Origin: Ramlibacter sp.
Lineage (GTDB): Bacteria > Pseudomonadota > Gammaproteobacteria > Burkholderiales > Burkholderiaceae
Length of the DNA stretch: 9,810 nucleotides
Reading direction: 5' to 3'
NCBI GenBank assembly: GCA_014376915.1
Contig: JACMQP010000451.1
Coordinates: 1 to 9,810, forward strand
This document shows positions 6,792 through 9,810 of this stretch, one piece after another. How positions within the stretch are numbered: the first letter of the stretch is position 1; every line of letters starts with the position of its first letter. Below the pieces are notes generated by a model. That model worked only from the letters and a program-made list of their open reading frames with translations. It did not search any database and was not told the DNA's origin. The position numbers and the translations under genes were made by a program.

Positions 6792-7397
6792 TCAGCCCCG
6801 CCGCGCCTGGCTGGCAATCCAGCGGCGGGTCTGCGCCAGCGCCAGGTCCAGCGGTTGCGCGCTGCGCTGCACCCGCGTCAGCAGGGTCGCTCCCAACCAT
6901 TGCTGGTAAAGCTGCTGCGCGACCTCGACTGGATCGGCGCAGTTGGCCAGTTCGCCGGCAGCGATGCCCCCGGCAAGACAGGTTTCCAGCCTCGCCAGCA
7001 CCTGCGCGGTGCCGCGCTCCAGAGCTGCGCGCATCGGCTCCGACAGGTCGCAGACTTCGGCGCTGAGTTTGACCACCAGGCAACGCGATCGCGGATCGTC
7101 GCCCGATTGCAGCGCATGCCACTGGCCAAAGAATTCAAGCAGACGCTCGGGTGCCGGCCGCCCCTGCGCCCCCAGCGAGGAGTCGACCTGGAGCAGATAG
7201 CTTTCGAAATGGCGCTCGAGCAAGGCCTCCCCGAACCGTTCCTTGGAACGGAACCAGTGATAGAACGAGCCCTTGGGCACGCCGGCGGCGGCCAGGATCT
7301 CGCTCAGTCCCACGGCCGAAAAGCCTTTGCCGACAATGATGTCCCGGGCGGTGTCCAGGATCTGCTGGCGGGTATCGACTGCCGGCGGGGCGTTCAT
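6792..7397 (-). CDS. nemR: TetR-family electrophile-responsive repressor, NemR-type
   Basis: A 201-residue repressor. The N-terminal helix-turn-helix covers about residues 10-55, with recognition segment VPKGSFYHWFRSKE. It matches E. coli NemR as I remember it with almost no gaps: CLVVKLSAEVCDLSEPMR at 106-123 and QWLGA at 166-170 fall at the same numbers. C106, the redox-sensing cysteine of NemR, is kept, as are C116 and C153; C21 and C98 are not. Residue 175 is Arg (TLLTR), where E. coli has the Lys175 that bonds with Cys106 after hypochlorite exposure. It follows nemA by 28 bp on the same strand, so it is probably co-transcribed and autoregulated through the operator upstream of nemA. Gene order is nemA-nemR, reversed from E. 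coli. ATG at 7397 is the only good start, with no obvious Shine-Dalgarno. Confidence 0.92.
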   Translation of the reverse strand: MNAPPAVDTRQQILDTARDIIVGKGFSAVGLSEILAAAGVPKGSFYHWFRSKERFGEALLERHFESYLLQVDSSLGAQGRPAPERLLEFFGQWHALQSGDDPRSRCLVVKLSAEVCDLSEPMRAALERGTAQVLARLETCLAGGIAAGELANCADPVEVAQQLYQQWLGATLLTRVQRSAQPLDLALAQTRRWIASQARRG

Positions 7398-7425
7398 TGC
7401 TGCGAGGGATGCGGAGGGTGAAGCG

Positions 7426-8526
7426 TCAGGCCACGGCGCCGGCCGTCTCCAGCGCCGGATAGTCGTCGTACCCTTCGGCACCGCCGGCGTAGAAGGAGTC
7501 CGGCCGCGGAGCGTTATAGGGGCCGTTGCGACGCAGCCGCTCGGGCAGGTCCGGGTTGGCGATGAACAGCTTGCCGAAAGCGATGAAGTCGGCCCGCTCT
7601 CCGGTGACAGCCGCGATCGCGCTGTCATGGTCGTAATCACCGTTGGCGATGTAGGCGCCATTGAAGATCTGGCGCAGCCGCTGGAAGTCGAACTTGCTGC
7701 CGCGGTCCTCCACCACGTGCAGGTAGGCCAGCTGGTAGGCGTTGAGCTGCTCCGCGATCGCCTCGAAGGTGGCTTGCGGGGCGCTGTCGACGATGTCGTT
7801 GAACGCATTCACCGGCGACAGCCGCACGCCGACGCGGCCCGGCTCCCAGACCGTCAGCACCGCCTCGGTCACCTCGCGCAGCAGCCGGGTGCGGTTCGCG
7901 ACCGAACCGCCGTAGCCGTCGTTGCGCTGGTTGGTGCCGTCCCGCAGGAACTGGTCGATCAGGTAACCGTTGGCAGCGTGGATCTCGACTCCGTCGAAGC
8001 CGGCGGCCTTGGCATAGGAGGCAGCGAGCCGGAAGTCTTCGACCAGCGCCGGAATCTCGTTGGTCTCCAGGGCCCTGGGCGTCACGAACGGCTTCATGCC
8101 CTGCTCGGTGTAGATCTCACCCGCGGGCTTGAGCGCCGAGGGCGCCACCGGCAGGCCGCCGTCGGCCAGCGTCAGCGGGTGCGAAATGCGGCCCACGTGC
8201 CACAGTTGCAGGAAGATCTTGCCGCCGCGCGCGTGCACTGCCTGCGTCACACCCTGCCAGCCAGCGATCTGCTCTTGGCTGTGGATGCCCGGCGTCTTGG
8301 GGTAGCCCTGTCCCTGCGGGGTGATCTGGGTGGCCTCTGAAATGATCAGGCCGGCGCTGGCGCGCTGGGCGTAGTAGCGCGCGTTGAGCGCCTGCGGCAC
8401 GTTGCCTGGCGCTGCGCGGCTGCGGGTCAGCGGCGCCATCACGATGCGGTTGCTCAGCGGCACGCTGCCCAACACCGCGGGAGAAAACAGCGCGCTGGCG
8501 GCGCAAGTCGATTGGTTGTTGCTCAT
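7426..8526 (-). CDS. nemA: Old yellow enzyme, N-ethylmaleimide reductase type
   Basis: A 366-residue FMN-dependent ene-reductase in a TIM-barrel fold, cytosolic, reducing activated alkenes, quinones, nitro compounds and nitrate esters with NAD(P)H. Family marks in order are MAPLTRSRA (30-38), ASAGLIISEATQITPQG (57-72), LQLWHVGRISH (106-116), the active-site EIHAANGYLIDQFL (181-194) with the H183/N186 pair that binds substrate carbonyl or nitro groups, GVRLSP (233-238), and FGKLFIANPDL (318-328). The end SFYAGGAEGYDDYPAL is shared with E. coli NemA (365 residues). The ATG at 8526 gives the family N-terminus MSNNQST; the frame stays open upstream to about 8931 but that part has no family sequence. 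It is transcribed away from the operator at 8568-8582 and is followed by nemR. The physiological substrate is probably a toxic electrophile. Confidence 0.94.
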   Translation of the reverse strand: MSNNQSTCAASALFSPAVLGSVPLSNRIVMAPLTRSRAAPGNVPQALNARYYAQRASAGLIISEATQITPQGQGYPKTPGIHSQEQIAGWQGVTQAVHARGGKIFLQLWHVGRISHPLTLADGGLPVAPSALKPAGEIYTEQGMKPFVTPRALETNEIPALVEDFRLAASYAKAAGFDGVEIHAANGYLIDQFLRDGTNQRNDGYGGSVANRTRLLREVTEAVLTVWEPGRVGVRLSPVNAFNDIVDSAPQATFEAIAEQLNAYQLAYLHVVEDRGSKFDFQRLRQIFNGAYIANGDYDHDSAIAAVTGERADFIAFGKLFIANPDLPERLRRNGPYNAPRPDSFYAGGAEGYDDYPALETAGAVA

Positions 8527-8563
8527 GGAAGGACGAAACCGGTTGATGACGAAAGCAGTGACT

Positions 8564-8582
8564 TTATTAGACCGGTCGTCTA
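8564..8582 (-). promoter_or_regulatory. NemR-type operator overlapping the nemAR -10 element
   Basis: Positions 8568-8582 read TAGACCGGTCGTCTA on the plus strand, a perfect inverted repeat TAGAC-N5-GTCTA, with the inner octamer GACCGGTC also palindromic. On the minus strand the operator runs into TCTAATAAAG, giving a -10-like TAATAA (8564-8569) that overlaps one half-site; the -35 is not clear. The site lies 42 bp upstream of the nemA ATG. As I recall, NemR-like TetR regulators bind palindromes of the TAGAC...GTCTA kind, and nemR is the second gene of the unit, so repression by blocking RNA polymerase and autoregulation are the simple reading. No second full copy was found in the window. Confidence 0.75.
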
Positions 8583-8625
8583 GTGCGATCGGCGCGATTC
8601 GATTCACCGCTGGCGGGAAGGGGCT

Positions 8626-8637
8626 TTCCTGCAGGAA
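8626..8637. repeat. 12-bp perfect palindrome upstream of the nemA promoter
   Basis: TTCCTGCAGGAA is a perfect 12-bp dyad, 43 bp upstream of the NemR-type operator and just past the stop of the 63-residue ORF on the minus strand. It has no loop and no T-tract, so it is not a typical terminator. It could be a second regulator site, or chance. Confidence 0.3.
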
Positions 8638-8639
8638 GG

Positions 8640-8831
8640 TCAGGCCGACGCAGACGTGCCGGGCGTCATGAAGTAGCGCGCATCCATCGTCCCTTGCCAT
8701 GCCTGCTCGAAGACCAGATCGCATTCCGGCAGGGTCCTTCCGCCTTCCAGCGCCCGCGCTGCGAAACCGCTCGTCGCAATAAGCTGGTGGTTGTAGACGT
8801 ACTCTTTGCCTTTGAAGACGATTTCGGGCAT
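8640..8831 (-). pseudogene. Small ORF with a DNA-methyltransferase-like start (possible remnant)
   Basis: A 63-codon frame beginning MPEIVFKGKEYVYNHQL, which resembles, from memory, the N-terminus of site-specific (type III-like) adenine DNA methyltransferases, where a KGKEFVYNHHL-type start is followed by a VPxRPL segment. After residue 17 the resemblance stops: the rest (ATSGFAARALEGG and onward, ending in TPGTSASA) is not recognised, and other frames do not restore it. A good ribosome binding site (TAAGGA, about 5 bases before the ATG on the minus strand) suggests a once functional start. No DPPY catalytic motif is present, so it cannot be an active methyltransferase. Either it is the decayed 5' end of a lost restriction-modification gene, or a coincidental small protein. 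Confidence 0.35.
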
Positions 8832-8839
8832 TGCAGTCC

Positions 8840-9034
8840 TTAGTCCCTGGCCTGCTGGACGGGCAGTTGCTGCCAGGGCACCGGACGCCCACGCAACTCC
8901 TGGAGTACTTGCTCGGTCGTGAGTCCATCATCGGGTGCGCTACCGGTCCGGCGGCTCAGGTCAAGCCGTGGCGTCGGCGGGTCCGAAGGCCCCCCGGTTC
9001 GAGACAGCGTGCCGGCGATGTTTTGGTGTCTCAT
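8840..9034 (-). CDS. Hypothetical small ORF
   Basis: A 64-codon frame ending in TAA (8840-8842) that overlaps the ribosome binding site of the next small ORF. It is rich in Arg, Pro and Gly, with a more protein-like end (DDGLTTEQVLQELRGRPVPW). The frame is open upstream to 9064, directly below the haemoglobin stop, but ATG 9034 is the first ATG. I do not recognise it. It could be the 3' end of a gene that once preceded the methyltransferase-like remnant, because its stop and the following start are spaced as in an operon. It could also be random open frame in GC-rich DNA. Confidence 0.2.
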   Translation of the reverse strand: MRHQNIAGTLSRTGGPSDPPTPRLDLSRRTGSAPDDGLTTEQVLQELRGRPVPWQQLPVQQARD

Positions 9035-9064
9035 CCCGTGATTGCAGAAACACGGCGGCCGAAG

Positions 9065-9478
9065 CTACCCCGGAGCGTTCCTCATCCAATCCGCGGTCTG
9101 GAAGAAGCTGTCCTTGAGGCGGGTCCGCAACTCTTGTGGCACGCCGGTTTCGCCCATCGCCTGGTCCATGCAGGCCAGCCACTGGTCGCGCTCGACGATG
9201 CCGATCGAAAACGGCATGTGGCGCAACCGCAGCCGCGGATGGCCGAAGCGGTCGGTGTAGTGCTGCGGCCCCCCCAGCCAGCCGCACAGGAACCAGAACA
9301 GATGCTGGCGCGCCCGCTCCAGGTGGCTGCCGTGGGCGGCGCGCAGGGCCGCGTACTTCGGCTCGAGGTCCATCAGGTCATAGAAGCGGTCGACCAGTGC
9401 CTTGACCTTGTCTTCGCCGCCGATCCACTCGAACGGCGTCGCGATGGGAGTCGGCTGGATCGGTTGCGGGGATTGCAT
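9065..9478 (-). CDS. Group II truncated haemoglobin (trHbO/GlbO type)
   Basis: A 137-residue haem protein of the 2-on-2 globin fold, cytosolic. Family marks are FEWIGGEDKVKALVDRFYDL (16-35) with Y33 at the likely B10 position, the segment LFWFLCGWLGGPQHYTDRFG (60-79), the proximal histidine H87 in GHPRLRLRHMPF, and W100 (the G8 tryptophan typical of group II) in ERDQWLACM. Known members bind O2 tightly and are linked to oxygen chemistry and to nitric oxide or peroxide handling; the exact role differs by species. The gene lies 21 bp after the ABC permease gene on the same strand and may be co-transcribed with it. Start ATG 9478 has no strong Shine-Dalgarno. Whether it belongs functionally with nemAR (nitro and electrophile stress) is unknown. 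Confidence 0.93.
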   Translation of the reverse strand: MQSPQPIQPTPIATPFEWIGGEDKVKALVDRFYDLMDLEPKYAALRAAHGSHLERARQHLFWFLCGWLGGPQHYTDRFGHPRLRLRHMPFSIGIVERDQWLACMDQAMGETGVPQELRTRLKDSFFQTADWMRNAPG

Positions 9479-9499
9479 GCACTGATTGTCGAGGCAAGC

Positions 9500-9810
9500 C
9501 TATTCGGAAGCCCGGCGCAAGGTCTCCACCACCGGCCGGTTCAGCACCTCGCGCAGGCCCCACCAGCCGGCCGCGAGCGCCAGCACCGCGCCGGCCAGCG
9601 AGCCGAACAACGGCAGCAGCGGCGAGGCGGTCCATTCGAAATCGAAGACATAGCGCGCCAGGGCCCAACCGACGGCGCCTGCGACGACGCTGGCCAGGAA
9701 GCCCGCCAGCAGGCCCACCCCCACCAGCTCGGCTCGCTGCACCTGCCGCAGCAGGCTGCTGCGCGCACCGATCGCCCGCATGATCGCGTATTCGCGGGCC
9801 CGCTCCTCAC
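9500..9810 (-). CDS. FtsX/YbbP-type ABC transporter permease, C-terminal part
   Basis: The frame runs open from the window edge to TAG at 9500-9502 and gives the last 102 or so residues. It begins EERAREYAIMRAIGARSS, the cytoplasmic motif (RxxEyailRaiGa) that precedes the last membrane pair in FtsX/MacB/LolC-family permeases. Two hydrophobic segments follow: about VGVGLLAGFLASVVAGAVGW and LPLFGSLAGAVLALAAGWWG. The tail reads REVLNRPVVETLRRASE. Such permeases work with a LolD-like ATPase in lipoprotein, lipid or peptide handling at the inner membrane. The ending resembles the YbbP type, but which subfamily cannot be settled from the fragment. The N-terminal part lies beyond the window, so this is truncation by the edge and not damage. 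Confidence 0.85.
   Translation of the reverse strand, partial: EERAREYAIMRAIGARSSLLRQVQRAELVGVGLLAGFLASVVAGAVGWALARYVFDFEWTASPLLPLFGSLAGAVLALAAGWWGLREVLNRPVVETLRRASE

Larger units (their letters stand above)
8527..9064. other. 538-bp stretch without a confident gene
   Basis: Between the nemA start and the truncated haemoglobin stop nothing codes convincingly. The stretch holds the nemA leader (8527-8563, with an AACCGGTT palindrome at 8537-8544), the NemR-type operator (8568-8582), a 12-bp palindrome (8626-8637) and two small minus-strand ORFs (8640-8831, 8840-9034). The methyltransferase-like fragment makes this look like a decayed insertion point, possibly a lost restriction-modification locus. 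No inverted-repeat ends, transposase fragment or flanking direct repeats were seen. Confidence 0.5.

Noticed and set aside
8537..8544. AACCGGTT palindrome in the nemA leader
   Set aside because: An 8-bp CCGG-centred palindrome is common in this composition and does not match the NemR-type site.
8791..8803. TAGAC half-site at about 8794 as a second NemR operator
   Set aside because: The matching GTCTA half is absent, and it lies inside the small methyltransferase-like ORF.
8527..8931. Extension of the nemA reading frame upstream of ATG 8526
   Set aside because: No family sequence is present, and the extension would run across the operator and promoter.

Overview
This GC-rich window has the gene style of a betaproteobacterium, most likely Burkholderiales. 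That placement is inferred from base composition, dense overlapping genes and family content; no rRNA or other marker gene confirms it. No tRNA, rRNA, CRISPR array or insertion sequence was seen.

Left part, plus strand (1-689): the last codons of an unidentified gene run into an Smr-domain protein through a 4-base overlap. After a short intergenic stretch (690-783) comes a tightly packed six-gene operon (784-6775): a Tat-exported multicopper oxidase, a small exported monohaem cytochrome c, an exported phytochelatin synthase-like cysteine peptidase, the Tat-exported small subunit of a GMC dehydrogenase, its FAD/iron-sulfur catalytic subunit, and a polytopic MFS-like membrane protein. All five internal junctions are 4-base stop/start overlaps (ATGA, ATGA, GTGA, GTGA, ATGA), so the genes are probably translated as one coupled unit. 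The products suggest a periplasmic redox module: substrate oxidation by the FAD/Fe-S dehydrogenase, electrons to cytochrome c, perhaps on to the copper oxidase, with a thiol-peptide-processing enzyme alongside. I know of no described system with this composition, and its substrate cannot be read from the sequence. It is the best candidate here for something undescribed.

Right part, minus strand (6792-9810): a convergent electrophile-response unit holds an old yellow enzyme of the NemA type followed by a NemR-type TetR repressor. A 15-bp TAGAC-N5-GTCTA operator overlaps the likely -10 element upstream of nemA. The repressor keeps the redox cysteine (Cys106) but has Arg where E. coli NemR has Lys175. 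Upstream lies about 540 bp without a confident gene (8527-9064). It holds two small ORFs, one of which begins like a DNA methyltransferase and then loses the family sequence. Then come a group II truncated haemoglobin and the C-terminal end of an FtsX/YbbP-type ABC permease, cut by the window edge.
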